A stretch of 22,749 nucleotides of DNA, taken from assembly GCA_039030915.1 (NCBI GenBank), contig JBCCDG010000065.1, positions 1-22,749 of the forward strand, given 5' to 3'. Position numbers and translations under genes: made by a program. The stretch is from Thermohalobaculum sp039030915 (GTDB lineage: Bacteria; Pseudomonadota; Alphaproteobacteria; Rhodobacterales; Rhodobacteraceae). Below the pieces are notes generated by a model that made no database searches, was not told the DNA's origin, and worked only from the letters and a program-made list of their open reading frames with translations. Of this stretch, positions 1-7,686 are shown one piece after another. Numbering within the stretch: position 1 is the stretch's first letter; each line of letters begins with the position of its first letter.

Positions 1-158
1 CGCGCAAGCATGGCCGTGGCTTCCAGGCGCATTTCGTCGCGCCCCAGCAACAGCATGGTAACCCCGTTCGATGCAAGCTCGACAGCGAGCGCCCGGCCAA
101 TGCCGCCCGAGGCGCCGGTAAGTACGACGGAGCGCCACCATCGCCCTTTCATCCGCAT
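1..158 (-). CDS. Short-chain dehydrogenase/reductase, N-terminal fragment (runs off left edge)
   Basis: The reverse strand reads from ATG at 158 through about 52 codons and leaves the window still open. Residues 11-21 read VVLTGASGGIG, the TGxxxGxG dinucleotide-binding turn of classical SDR enzymes (NAD(P)-dependent oxidoreductases with a Rossmann fold). It is followed by RALAVELASNG and LLLGRDEMRLE, matching the first alpha helix and second beta strand of that fold. A G-rich stretch lies just before the ATG; a second ATG at 152 is possible. The gene is divergent from a KpsS-like capsule gene, so a role in making a capsule sugar or lipid is a reasonable guess, but the substrate-determining part is outside the window. 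Family assignment is firm and function is unknown. Confidence 0.75.
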   Translation of the reverse strand, partial: MRMKGRWWRSVVLTGASGGIGRALAVELASNGVTMLLLGRDEMRLEATAMLA

Positions 159-262
159 TGCAGCCCCCCACGGCAGGTATCGAGGTCGCGGCACGCGCGT
201 CCACCCGAGCGCCCTCGGCGGCGCTCCTCCCCGGGCCTGTCGCCAGCGCGCTGTCGGACCCT

Positions 263-1570
263 GTGCCGCGACGGACGGTCCTCTTCCTCCAGGGGCCGGC
301 CTCCACGCTCTGGTCCGAGATAGCGGGTCGCTTCGAGGCGCGAGGGCACCGGGCGCTGCATGTTAACCTCTCCTTCGGAGACTGGCTGTTCTGGCGACGT
401 CGAGGCGCCCTTAACTATCGCGGAAGTCTTGCCAATTGGGAAAGCTGGCTCACGACGCTCATTCTGCGAGAAGGCGTGAGCGACATCCTCTACTTCGCGG
501 ATCGTCTACCCTATCATCTTGTCGCCGCGCGCGTTGCCGAGCGGCACGGCGTCCGGGTCTGGGCGGTCGAGAACGGGTATCTGCGGCCCGACTGGCTCAC
601 GCTTGAGCCGGTGGCCATGGGCCGCGGATCACGCTTCACGCGCTGCCCTCTGACGATCCGGCGCCTGGCCACCGGCCGCCCGATGCCGTCCTTCGCGCCC
701 CGCTATCCGGTGCCCTTCCGCGTCGAGGCGACGAACGAGGTGGCGTTTAACCTTGCGCATGTGCTCGGGCGCGCGGCCTTTCCTAGGTATGTCAGCGACA
801 AGGCGGTCGCGCCCGCTGTCGAGTATCTCGGGTGGCTGCCGCATCTTGTGCTCGCAGGTCGGCGGCGGCGCGCGGCGGCGCGCACAGAGCGGCGGCTGGT
901 GCGAGACCGTGCGCGGCCGTTCTTCCTGGTCACGCTCCAGATGGAGACCGACTACCAGATCCGCGCCTCCAGCGATTTTCGCGGGCAGTCGGAGGCGCTC
1001 GAGATCGTCGTCGGCTCCTTCGCCAGGCGGGCCGAGCCCTCGGCGCATCTCGTCATCAAGGTACATCCCTTCGATAACGGGCTGATCGCCTGGCACAGGG
1101 TTGCTGATCGGCTGGCCGCGCGGTTTGGTGTGGCCGGAAGGGTCGTCGTCATCCGCGGGGGCAGCCTGGAACGCCTGACCGGCGCGGCGGCCGGGCTGGT
1201 GACGATCAATTCCACATCCGCGGTCCAGGCGCTCCGTGCGAACTGCCCGGTGATCGCGCTCGGCGATGCGCTATACGATCTGCCGGGGCTCACGCATCAG
1301 GCAGGGCTCGAGCGCTTCTGGGCGGAGCCCCAGCGGCCGGATCCCGCGTTCTTCGAGGCATGGTGCCGGGCGGTAGCGGCCGAGATCCAGGTTCGCGGCT
1401 CGCAGATGAACAAGGAGGGTCGCGCAGCGGCGGCCGAGGAGATCGTGCGGCGGGTCGAGAATGCCGAACGATACTGGCAGCTCTACGACACCGAGGGAGT
1501 ATGCCTGGATGCGGAGAGCGCCTCACTGGACATCGAGGCGTCGATACCGGCCGTTCGGGCGGCGGGCTGA
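263..1570 (+). CDS. kpsS: Capsular polysaccharide export/synthesis protein, KpsS/LipB type
   Basis: The protein opens with RRTVLFLQGPASTLW, then GHRALHVNLSFGDWLFW, VWAVENGYLRPDWLTLE, a central VIKVHPFDNG and a late TINSTSAVQALRANCPVIALGDALYD. This series is typical of the KpsS/LipB branch of the capsule synthesis family. In ABC-dependent capsule systems KpsS is known to add the first Kdo residue to the lipid anchor at the inner membrane; that this copy does so is inference from the family. Two starts are possible: TTG at 158, which would add 35 low-complexity Ala/Pro residues and touch the divergent SDR start, and GTG at 263, just before the conserved region. I chose GTG because it leaves about 100 bases for divergent promoters, although neither has a clear ribosome binding site. 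About 435 aa, apparently complete. Confidence 0.8.
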   Translation: MPRRTVLFLQGPASTLWSEIAGRFEARGHRALHVNLSFGDWLFWRRRGALNYRGSLANWESWLTTLILREGVSDILYFADRLPYHLVAARVAERHGVRVWAVENGYLRPDWLTLEPVAMGRGSRFTRCPLTIRRLATGRPMPSFAPRYPVPFRVEATNEVAFNLAHVLGRAAFPRYVSDKAVAPAVEYLGWLPHLVLAGRRRRAAARTERRLVRDRARPFFLVTLQMETDYQIRASSDFRGQSEALEIVVGSFARRAEPSAHLVIKVHPFDNGLIAWHRVADRLAARFGVAGRVVVIRGGSLERLTGAAAGLVTINSTSAVQALRANCPVIALGDALYDLPGLTHQAGLERFWAEPQRPDPAFFEAWCRAVAAEIQVRGSQMNKEGRAAAAEEIVRRVENAERYWQLYDTEGVCLDAESASLDIEASIPAVRAAG

Positions 1571-1640
1571 GGCATCCAGCGCTCGCAGATCTTCGTCGCC
1601 GATACCGATTGCGGACGAGGACGCCGCGCCAAATACGAAA

Positions 1641-1661
1641 CGCCCGGATACCGTCCGGGCG
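1641..1661. terminator. Hairpin terminator between convergent kpsS and ppi genes
   Basis: An 8-bp perfect stem (CGCCCGGA / TCCGGGCG) with a 5-nt loop lies between the two convergent stop codons at 1570 and 1745. Read on the minus strand, the stem is followed by a T-rich run (TTTCGTATTT), so it best fits Rho-independent termination of the coaD-ppi transcript. It could also stop kpsS transcription, but the plus-strand side lacks a U tract next to the stem. Confidence 0.6.
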
Positions 1662-1744
1662 TTGTCGCAGTTCGGATTTTCAAACTTGGTGCCCAGCGGA
1701 TGTGCGGGCAGGCGGCGCGGCCCTGACGGGGCGCCCACACTGGC

Positions 1745-2323
1745 TCACTTGTCAGCGGCCACACGGACCGAGACCATGCGGTCGGGGTCGGTCACGCTGC
1801 CGGAGCGGCCCTCGCCACGCTTGAGGTTGTCGACGAGTTCCATGCCCTCGATCACCCGTCCCCAGACCGTGTACTGGTTGTTCAGGAAGTGACCTTCCTC
1901 GAACATGATGAAGAACTGCGAGTTGGCCGAGTTCGGGTCATTGGTCCGTGCCATGCCGACGACGCCGCGGTCGAAGGGCGTGCTCGAGAATTCCTGGCCG
2001 AGATCGGGCTTGGAGGAGCCGCCGGTTCCCGGCGTGCCGCGGCCCCAACCGTCCTCCATGTCACCGTACTGCACATCGCCCGTCTGCGCCATGAAGCCGT
2101 CGATCACGCGGTGGAAGGCGACGTTGTCGTAGGCTCCCTCGCGCGCCAGCTCCTTGATGCGGGCGACGTGGTTCGGCGCCACATCCGGCAGCATCTCGAT
2201 CACCACCTCGCCGCTCTTGAGCTCGATGATGAGCGTGTTCTCCGGATCCTTGATGTCCACGGCCTGCGCCTCCAGGGTTGAGAGCGCCAGCAGGACGGCG
2301 CCGATGCGTGCAATGAGCGTCAT
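1745..2323 (-). CDS. ppi: Exported cyclophilin-type peptidyl-prolyl cis-trans isomerase
   Basis: A 192-aa protein starting with MTLIARIGAVLLALSTLEAQA, a Sec-type signal peptide, followed by a complete cyclophilin domain. Visible signatures are VAFHRVIDGFMAQTGD (residues 68-83, including the catalytic Arg at 72), ANSQFFIM (133-140) and LNNQYTVWGRVIEGM (148-161). The enzyme speeds proline isomerisation during folding; the signal peptide places it in the periplasm, like PpiA. The start at 2323 is preceded by GGAAGG at good spacing; a longer in-frame extension to 2446 is unlikely because it would bury the signal peptide and overlap coaD. The gene lies 46 bases after coaD on the same strand, so the two are probably co-transcribed. 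Many relatives have a second cytoplasmic cyclophilin gene just after this one, but here the next feature is a terminator. Confidence 0.92.
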   Translation of the reverse strand: MTLIARIGAVLLALSTLEAQAVDIKDPENTLIIELKSGEVVIEMLPDVAPNHVARIKELAREGAYDNVAFHRVIDGFMAQTGDVQYGDMEDGWGRGTPGTGGSSKPDLGQEFSSTPFDRGVVGMARTNDPNSANSQFFIMFEEGHFLNNQYTVWGRVIEGMELVDNLKRGEGRSGSVTDPDRMVSVRVAADK

Positions 2324-2369
2324 TTGAGTACCTTCCGGGCTGAGCGCGGTTTGTCGTTCGCCCCAGTCC

Positions 2370-2903
2370 CTAGCCAGCCGCGCCGCGTGCGTCCAGCGCC
2401 GCGCGGGCGGGGGGAGCGAGCTTTCGGTCGAGACGGTTCGCCACATCCGCGGTCACGAACTTGGTGACGTCGCCGCCCATGCGCGCGATCTCCTTGACGA
2501 GCTTGGAGGCAATGGCCTGGTGTTGCGGCTCCGCCATGAGAAAGACCATCTCGATCTCGTCGTTGAGCGCGCGGTTCATGCCGACCATCTGGAACTCGTA
2601 CTCGAAGTCGCTCACGGCCCGCAGACCGCGGAAGATGACCTGCGCACCGATTTCCTCGGCGAACTGGACGAGCAGGTTCTCGAAGGGCTGCACCTCGATA
2701 TGCGTCCCGTGGCGGGCGGAAATACCGTGCACCTCCGCCTCGATCATCTCGGTGCGCTCCTCGAGGTCGAAAAGCGGCCCCTTGTCTCGGTTGATGGCGA
2801 CGCCGATCACCAGCCGATCGACGAGCTTCGCTGCGCGGCGGATCACGTCGATATGGCCGAGGGTGACGGGGTCGAAGGTGCCGGGATAGAGACCGGTGCG
2901 CAT
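2370..2903 (-). CDS. coaD: Phosphopantetheine adenylyltransferase
   Basis: CoaD transfers AMP from ATP to 4'-phosphopantetheine, the penultimate step of coenzyme A synthesis in the cytoplasm. The 177-aa protein begins MRTGLYPGTFDPVTLGHIDV, containing the nucleotidyltransferase motif (T/H)xGH with His at 17. It continues with VIFRGLRAVSDFEYEFQM, the phosphopantetheine-binding region, and SKLVKEIARMGGDVTKFV near the C-terminus, the counterpart of the SSxxVKE-A segment of other CoaD proteins. Length is slightly above the usual 160-170 aa because of an Ala/Arg-rich tail. The ATG at 2903 has GGGAGG a few bases upstream and the protein aligns from its first residue, so the longer upstream reading is rejected. 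It leads the coaD-ppi pair. Confidence 0.97.
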   Translation of the reverse strand: MRTGLYPGTFDPVTLGHIDVIRRAAKLVDRLVIGVAINRDKGPLFDLEERTEMIEAEVHGISARHGTHIEVQPFENLLVQFAEEIGAQVIFRGLRAVSDFEYEFQMVGMNRALNDEIEMVFLMAEPQHQAIASKLVKEIARMGGDVTKFVTADVANRLDRKLAPPARAALDARGAAG

Positions 2904-3027
2904 GGCTGCCTCCCGCAGATGTCTGACCGTCACGCAACGCCGGCAAGCCCGGCGGGTCAAGCCGTCGAGCGCAATTTTCTTTCGCTTGAAAACCCTTCTC
3001 AGGCGAACGGCACCGGGACGATGCGTC

Positions 3028-3461
3028 TCAGCCGCTCAACATCGTCGCCATCGCCTCATTCTCGGCGTTGAGCTCCTCGATGCGGGCCTTCACCACGTCA
3101 CCGATCGAGAGGACGCCGCTCAGTTCGTCGTTGACCATCACCGGCATGTGGCGGAAACGGCCCTCCGTCATGCGCGTCAGCACCGTCATCGTGTCGTCGG
3201 TCGGCTCGCACCCTTCGACGCGCGCGACGTCATGATCGCGTGCACGGGCTTCGAAAGCGCCGCTGCCCCTTCACTCCCGACATGGCGCACCACATCCCGT
3301 TCCGACACGATACCCGCAATGCTGCCGTCCGACCGGGTTACGACAAGCGCGCCGATGCGCTTCTGGGCAAGGATGCCGGCGACCTCCGCCACGGTCATCT
3401 GCGCCGTGGCCGTCTCGACATGGGAGGAGCCCTTAAGCTTGAGAACCTGGGAAATTTTCAT
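3028..3461 (-). pseudogene. Two-CBS-domain protein interrupted by a frameshift
   Basis: From ATG at 3461 (GGAGGAAA upstream) the frame reads MKISQVLKLKG, then a first CBS domain (VAEVAGILAQKRIGALVVTR ... GSIAGIVSERDVVRHV), then VHAIMTSRASKGASRPTTR and a premature stop at 3186. The rest of a second CBS domain is present in another frame: EGCEPTDDTMTVLTRMTEG, RFRHMPVMVNDELSGVLSIG, DVVKARIEELNAENEAMA, ending MLSG at 3028. The switch lies at a CGCGCGCG tract (3219-3226). Removing one CG unit restores a single 143-aa frame reading IMTSRVEGCEPTDD, with family-like spacing and length. CBS pairs bind adenosine nucleotides and often act as energy sensors; stand-alone two-CBS proteins of this kind are common in Alphaproteobacteria. 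The break could be a true mutation, a reversible slip, or a sequence error. If real, only the first CBS domain would be made. Confidence 0.85.
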
Positions 3462-3639
3462 ATCACTTTCCTCCGGTTATCGCGAAGATTGTTTCCGGAG
3501 CGTGGAACCTGTCGCGCGGGCTGTCAATCGTGGCCTGTGTCAAACGGTGACGCATGCGTGAGCGCCGCGACGGAACAGCGGTTCCGATGCGTGCGTTGCA
3601 TGTGATGAAAGCGAACCAGACTCCGAAAGGGGGTTCTCC

Positions 3640-4326
3640 ATGCGCACACGGATGATGATCGTCGGTCTCGCGGCCAGCCTGATGCTGGGGCTCGCGGCGC
3701 CTGCATTGGCGGATGAAGATCAGTCGCCTCGGGAGGGTGTGCGCGATCTGTGGGAGACCCAGCGCTCCATCGAGAACGAGCAGAGGCTTCGGCGTGAGCG
3801 CCGCGGCGAGGCGCGCGACAGCCGTCAGGGGCGCCGGGATGGGGCGCGCGAGAATCGGCAGGGCCGGCGTGACGGTGCGCGGGAGAACAGGCAGAACCGG
3901 CGCGAGGCTGGCCGCGATAACCGGCAGGACCGTCGCCAGGGAGTTCGTGAGGATCGACGCGACCGGCGAGACGGCGCCCGCGAAGACCGTCGCGACCGGC
4001 GCGAAGGGAGCCGAGAGGCGCGGCGGGACCGTAATGACCTGCGCCGCGACCGCGAGCGCTGGCGGCGAGACCGTGATGATTGGCGGCGCGATCGCGGCGA
4101 ATGGCGCCGCGACCGCAATGACTGGCGCCGGGAGCGCCGCGCGGATCGTCGTGACTTCCGTGATGATCGACGCGACCGTTATCGCGACGGGCGGCGAGAG
4201 GATAGGTGGGACCGGCGGGAGTACCGTCGCGACAGGTTCGACGATCGGCGCCGCATCTATCGCGACAACCATGGCCGCCGCTACTATGACGATGGCCGAG
4301 GCATCTTTACGTTCAGGCTTTGGTGA
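3640..4326 (+). CDS. Exported, extremely Arg/Asp-rich repetitive protein
   Basis: A 228-aa protein with a clear signal peptide (MRTRMMIVGLAASLMLGLAAPALA, cleavage expected near residue 24) and AAAGGGGG upstream of the ATG. The mature part is almost entirely charged: residues 101-200 contain about 46 Arg by hand count, balanced mostly by Asp and Glu. Two identical 11-residue units (RQGRRDGAREN, residues 62-83) are followed by looser variants, then a 7-residue pattern WRRDRxD around residues 141-163. The C-terminus turns aromatic (IYRDNHGRRYYDD ... GIFTFRLW). Arg-rich exported proteins of this look are often found beside or within RcnB-type genes, and the next gene is RcnB-like, so a shared envelope or metal-stress role is possible. 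I know of no biochemical function. The long reading frame on the opposite strand is a shadow. Confidence 0.8.
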   Translation: MRTRMMIVGLAASLMLGLAAPALADEDQSPREGVRDLWETQRSIENEQRLRRERRGEARDSRQGRRDGARENRQGRRDGARENRQNRREAGRDNRQDRRQGVREDRRDRRDGAREDRRDRREGSREARRDRNDLRRDRERWRRDRDDWRRDRGEWRRDRNDWRRERRADRRDFRDDRRDRYRDGRREDRWDRREYRRDRFDDRRRIYRDNHGRRYYDDGRGIFTFRLW

Positions 4327-4355
4327 GGCGGTTTCACCATTCGAGGGGTCAAACG

Positions 4356-4700
4356 ATGATCAAACACACGCTGTTCGCTGCGGCCACGGTCCTGGCGGTT
4401 GCAGTGCCGCTCGAGGGTGCCGCTGGCCCCAAGCACTGCCCTCCCGGTCACGCGAAGAAGGGCTGGTGCGGTGGTGGCGGATCGAACGAAGCCGCCTATC
4501 GGGATGGTTATCGCGATGGGCAACGCGATGCGTGGCGACGCGGTGACCGCCTGCCGCGGGAGCGTTATGTGGTCATCGAAGACTACCGGTCGCGCGGCTA
4601 TCCCCGGCCCGCACAGGGCGAAATCTATGTACGCGCCGGTGGTGACATCTTCCTCATTGCCGTGGGTACGGGTCTGATCCTGGAGGCGCTCACCAACTGA
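4356..4700 (+). CDS. RcnB-like small periplasmic protein
   Basis: A 114-aa protein with signal peptide MIKHTLFAAATVLAVAVPLEGAA. The mature part has a Cys-containing segment (KHCPPGHAKKGWCGGGG, residues 26-42), a charged stretch (AAYRDGYRDGQRDAW), then the RcnB-type end: RRGDRLPRERYVVIEDYRSRGYPRP ending in GEIYVRAGGDIFLIAVGTGLILEAL. That pattern, GDRLP then Tyr/Asp-Tyr, Pro-rich loop, then a G-D-hydrophobic-G-I/L tail, matches the family of E. coli RcnB, a periplasmic protein linked to nickel/cobalt homeostasis. No metal function is shown for this copy and no RcnA exporter is visible nearby. The ATG at 4356 has GAGGGG upstream; an in-frame ATG at 4320 would overlap the previous gene and precede the signal peptide. 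It starts 29 bases after the Arg-rich gene, so the two are likely co-transcribed. Confidence 0.8.
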   Translation: MIKHTLFAAATVLAVAVPLEGAAGPKHCPPGHAKKGWCGGGGSNEAAYRDGYRDGQRDAWRRGDRLPRERYVVIEDYRSRGYPRPAQGEIYVRAGGDIFLIAVGTGLILEALTN

Positions 4701-4711
4701 GAAATGCCGCT

Positions 4712-4742
4712 CCCGGTCGGCCCCCAGGCACCGCCGACCGGG
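4712..4742. terminator. Hairpin between convergent RcnB-like gene and uvrA
   Basis: A perfect 10-bp inverted repeat (CCCGGTCGGC / GCCGACCGGG) with an 11-nt loop fills the space between the stop of the RcnB-like gene (4700) and the uvrA stop (4743-4745). It directly abuts the uvrA stop codon. The flanking T content is low on both strands, so it is a stable bidirectional hairpin that probably acts as a terminator, without a classical U tract. Confidence 0.5.
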
Positions 4743-7622
4743 TCACTCTGCGGCGATGCGGCCCTTGGCGGTCAGGATCTCGCGCAGGTAGTGGCCCGTG
4801 TGACTGCCTTCGACCTGGGCGAGATCCTCGGGCGTGCCCGTGCCGATGATGCGGCCACCGCCGTCTCCGCCCTCGGGGCCCAAGTCCACCAACCAGTCCG
4901 CAACCTTGATCACGTCGAGATTGTGCTCGATGACCACGACCGTGTTGCCCTGCTCGACCAGCTCCTGCAGCACCTCGAGCAGCTTCTTCACGTCCTCGAA
5001 ATGCAGGCCGGTCGTCGGCTCGTCGAGGATGTAGAGCGTCTGCCCCGTTGCCTTGCGCGCGAGCTCCTTCGAGAGCTTTACGCGCTGCGCCTCACCGCCC
5101 GAGAGCGTGGTCGCCTGCTGGCCGATCTTGATGTAGCCGAGGCCGACCTCGTTGAGCGTCACCAGCTTGTCGCGGATCATCGGGATCGCATCGAAGAACT
5201 TGCAGCCGTCCTCGACCGTCATCTCCAGCACGTCGGCGATGGACTTGTCGCGGTAGCGGATCTCCAGCGTCTCGCGGTTGTAGCGTGCGCCGTTGCACGT
5301 CTCGCAGGTGACGTAGACATCGGGCAGGAAGTGCATCTCGACCTTGATGACACCGTCGCCCTGACACGCCTCGCAGCGCCCGCCCTTGACGTTGAACGAG
5401 AACCGGCCGGGCTTGTAGCCGCGCGCCTTCGACTCCGGCAAACCCGAGAACCAGTCCCTGATCGGACCGAACGCGCCCGTATAGGTGGCTGGGTTCGAGC
5501 GCGGCGTGCGGCCGATGGGTGACTGGTCGATATCGATGACTTTGTCGAGCCGCTCCAGGCCACGGACCGTGCGGCAGGGTGCTGGCTGCTGGCGCGCGCC
5601 GTTGAGCCGGTTGGCCGCGTGCTTGAAAAGCGTCTCGTTGATCAGCGTCGATTTGCCCGAGCCGGAGACGCCGGTGATGCAGGTCAGTGTGCCGATCGGG
5701 ATCTCGAGCGTCACGTCCTGCAGGTTGTTGCCCGACGCACCCTCGACCACGACATGCTCGCCCGTGCCTTTGCGGCGCATCGCCGGTATGGCGATCTCGC
5801 GCCGGCCGATCAGATAGTCGCCCGTAACAGAGCCGTCGGTAGCCGCGATCTCCGCCGGCGTGCCCTTGGCAATGATCTGGCCGCCATGCACGCCCGCGCC
5901 GGGGCCGATGTCGAGCACATAGTCCGCGTCGCGGATCGCCTCCTCGTCATGCTCGACGACGATCACCGTGTTGCCCTGATCCCGCAGGCCCTTGAGCGAG
6001 GTGAGAAGCCGCCCGTTATCCCGCTGATGAAGGCCGATGGATGGCTCGTCGAGCACATAGAGAACTCCGGTGAGCCCGGAGCCGATCTGCGACGCGAGGC
6101 GGATGCGCTGGCTCTCTCCGCCCGAAAGCGTTCCGGCGCCGCGGCCCAGTGTCAGATAGTCGAGCCCCACATCCACGAGGAAGCCCAGCCGCTCGCGGAT
6201 CTCCTTGAGTATGGCCGTGGCGATCTGGTTCTTCTGCGTCGAGAGATGGTCCGGTGCCTCCAGCACCCAGTCCCGCGCCTCGCGGATCGAAAGCTGCGTG
6301 ACCTCGCCCACATGGCGGCCGCCGATCTTGACCGCAAGCGCCTCGGCGCGCAGGCGGTGCCCGCCGCAAGTGCCGCAGGCTCGGCTGCCCTGGTAGCGCT
6401 CGAACTCCTCGCGCACCCAGGCGCTGTCCGTCTCCCGCCAGCGGCGCTCCATGTTGGGCAAAACGCCTTCGAAGACGCGATTGACGGTGTAGACGCGGCC
6501 GCCGTCGTCGAAGCGGAACTTGATCTTCTCGTCGCCCGAGCCGTGCAGCATGAGCTGCTTCACATGTGCCGGCAGCATGCGCCACGGCTTGCTCGCCGAG
6601 AAATCGTAGTGGTTGGCAAGCGCCTCCAGCGTCTGGCGGAAGACAGGCGTCCTCGACTTGTTCCAAGGTGCAATGGCCCCTTCGGAGAGGCTGAGCGCGT
6701 CGTCCGGCACAATCAGCCTTTCGTCGAAGAAGACCTCGCGGCCGAGACCGTCGCAATCCGGGCAGGCGCCGAAGGGGGCGTTGAACGAAAAGAGCCGCGG
6801 TTCGATTTCGGCGATGGTGAAGCCGCTGACCGGGCAGGCGAAGTTTTCGCTGAAGGTGATGCGCTCAGGGTCCGCCGTGTTGCCGTCGTCATCGGCCACG
6901 GGGGCGGTTTCGATGATGGCGATGCCGTCGGCGAGCGCCAGCGCGGTGGAGAAGCTATCGGCCAGGCGCTGTGCCAGCCCCTCCTTCACCACGATCCGGT
7001 CGACCACGATATCGATGTTGTGGCGGAATTTCTTGTCGAGCTCGGGCGGCTCGTCGAGGTCGTGAAATTCTCCGTTCACCTTCACGCGCTGGAAGCCGGC
7101 CTTGCGCCACTCCGCAAACTCCTTGGCGTACGAGCCCTTGCGATCCCGCACCACGGGCGCAAGCAGGTAGGCGCGTGTGCCCTCCTGCATCGCCATCACG
7201 CGGTCGACCATCTCGCTCACCTGCTGCGCCTCGATGGGCAGGCCGGTGGCCGGGGAGAAGGGCGTGCCTGCGCGGGCGAAGAGGAGGCGCATGTAGTCGT
7301 ATATCTCGGTGACAGTGCCGACCGTGGAGCGCGGGTTCTTGCTGGTGGTCTTCTGCTCGATCGAGATGGCCGGGGAGAGGCCCTCGATATGGTCGACGTC
7401 CGGCTTCTCCATCATCTGGAGGAACTGCCGGGCATAGGCGCTCAGACTTTCGACATAGCGGCGCTGTCCTTCGGCATAGATCGTGTCGAAGGCGAGCGAC
7501 GACTTGCCGGAGCCCGAGAGGCCCGTGATCACCGTCAGGCTGTTCCGCGGGATGTCGACATCGACGCCCTTGAGGTTGTGCTCGCGCGCGCCGCGCACCG
7601 AAATGTGCTTGAGTTCCGCCAT
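4743..7622 (-). CDS. uvrA: UvrABC excinuclease subunit A
   Basis: UvrA is the damage-sensing ABC-type ATPase of nucleotide excision repair; it dimerises, loads UvrB on damaged DNA, and leaves. The 959-aa protein has two ABC modules: Walker A at residues 34-41 (GLSGSGKS) and GVSGSGKST in the second half, signatures TLSGGESQR and TLSGGEAQR, and Walker B-type VLDEPSIGLH and ILDEPTTGLH. The C-terminal zinc module is intact (CEAC ... CETC). In the first zinc module one ligand is Ser: CPVS at 263-266, then CPDC at 287-290. ATG at 7622 aligns with MxxLKHISVRGAREHNLK of the family; a weak AGGGACGGG precedes it. A 31-residue extension upstream is not conserved-looking and is rejected. An SOS-type promoter lies about 70-90 bases upstream. 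Confidence 0.99.
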   Translation of the reverse strand: MAELKHISVRGAREHNLKGVDVDIPRNSLTVITGLSGSGKSSLAFDTIYAEGQRRYVESLSAYARQFLQMMEKPDVDHIEGLSPAISIEQKTTSKNPRSTVGTVTEIYDYMRLLFARAGTPFSPATGLPIEAQQVSEMVDRVMAMQEGTRAYLLAPVVRDRKGSYAKEFAEWRKAGFQRVKVNGEFHDLDEPPELDKKFRHNIDIVVDRIVVKEGLAQRLADSFSTALALADGIAIIETAPVADDDGNTADPERITFSENFACPVSGFTIAEIEPRLFSFNAPFGACPDCDGLGREVFFDERLIVPDDALSLSEGAIAPWNKSRTPVFRQTLEALANHYDFSASKPWRMLPAHVKQLMLHGSGDEKIKFRFDDGGRVYTVNRVFEGVLPNMERRWRETDSAWVREEFERYQGSRACGTCGGHRLRAEALAVKIGGRHVGEVTQLSIREARDWVLEAPDHLSTQKNQIATAILKEIRERLGFLVDVGLDYLTLGRGAGTLSGGESQRIRLASQIGSGLTGVLYVLDEPSIGLHQRDNGRLLTSLKGLRDQGNTVIVVEHDEEAIRDADYVLDIGPGAGVHGGQIIAKGTPAEIAATDGSVTGDYLIGRREIAIPAMRRKGTGEHVVVEGASGNNLQDVTLEIPIGTLTCITGVSGSGKSTLINETLFKHAANRLNGARQQPAPCRTVRGLERLDKVIDIDQSPIGRTPRSNPATYTGAFGPIRDWFSGLPESKARGYKPGRFSFNVKGGRCEACQGDGVIKVEMHFLPDVYVTCETCNGARYNRETLEIRYRDKSIADVLEMTVEDGCKFFDAIPMIRDKLVTLNEVGLGYIKIGQQATTLSGGEAQRVKLSKELARKATGQTLYILDEPTTGLHFEDVKKLLEVLQELVEQGNTVVVIEHNLDVIKVADWLVDLGPEGGDGGGRIIGTGTPEDLAQVEGSHTGHYLREILTAKGRIAAE

Positions 7623-7686
7623 GCCGCCCGTCCCTGAAACCAGCACCAGCACATAAGCCGCGGCGGCGCGGTTGCGAGTCCGGTCG

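Noticed and set aside
3499..3527. TTGACA on the minus strand upstream of the CBS gene as a perfect -35
   Set aside because: No acceptable -10 hexamer at 16-18 bases spacing (CACGCT at 17), so I do not call a promoter.
3463..4272. Long minus-strand frame of 269 codons, rich in Ala, Pro, Val and Ile
   Set aside because: It is antisense to the Arg-rich gene; GC-rich Arg/Asp codons read backwards give Ala/Val/Pro/Ile text. It has no ribosome binding site or domain, and it would run through the divergent promoter region.
5619..7637. 672-codon plus-strand frame
   Set aside because: Complete shadow of uvrA, whose protein is unmistakable on the other strand; the reading is typical antisense Arg/Leu/Asp/His text.
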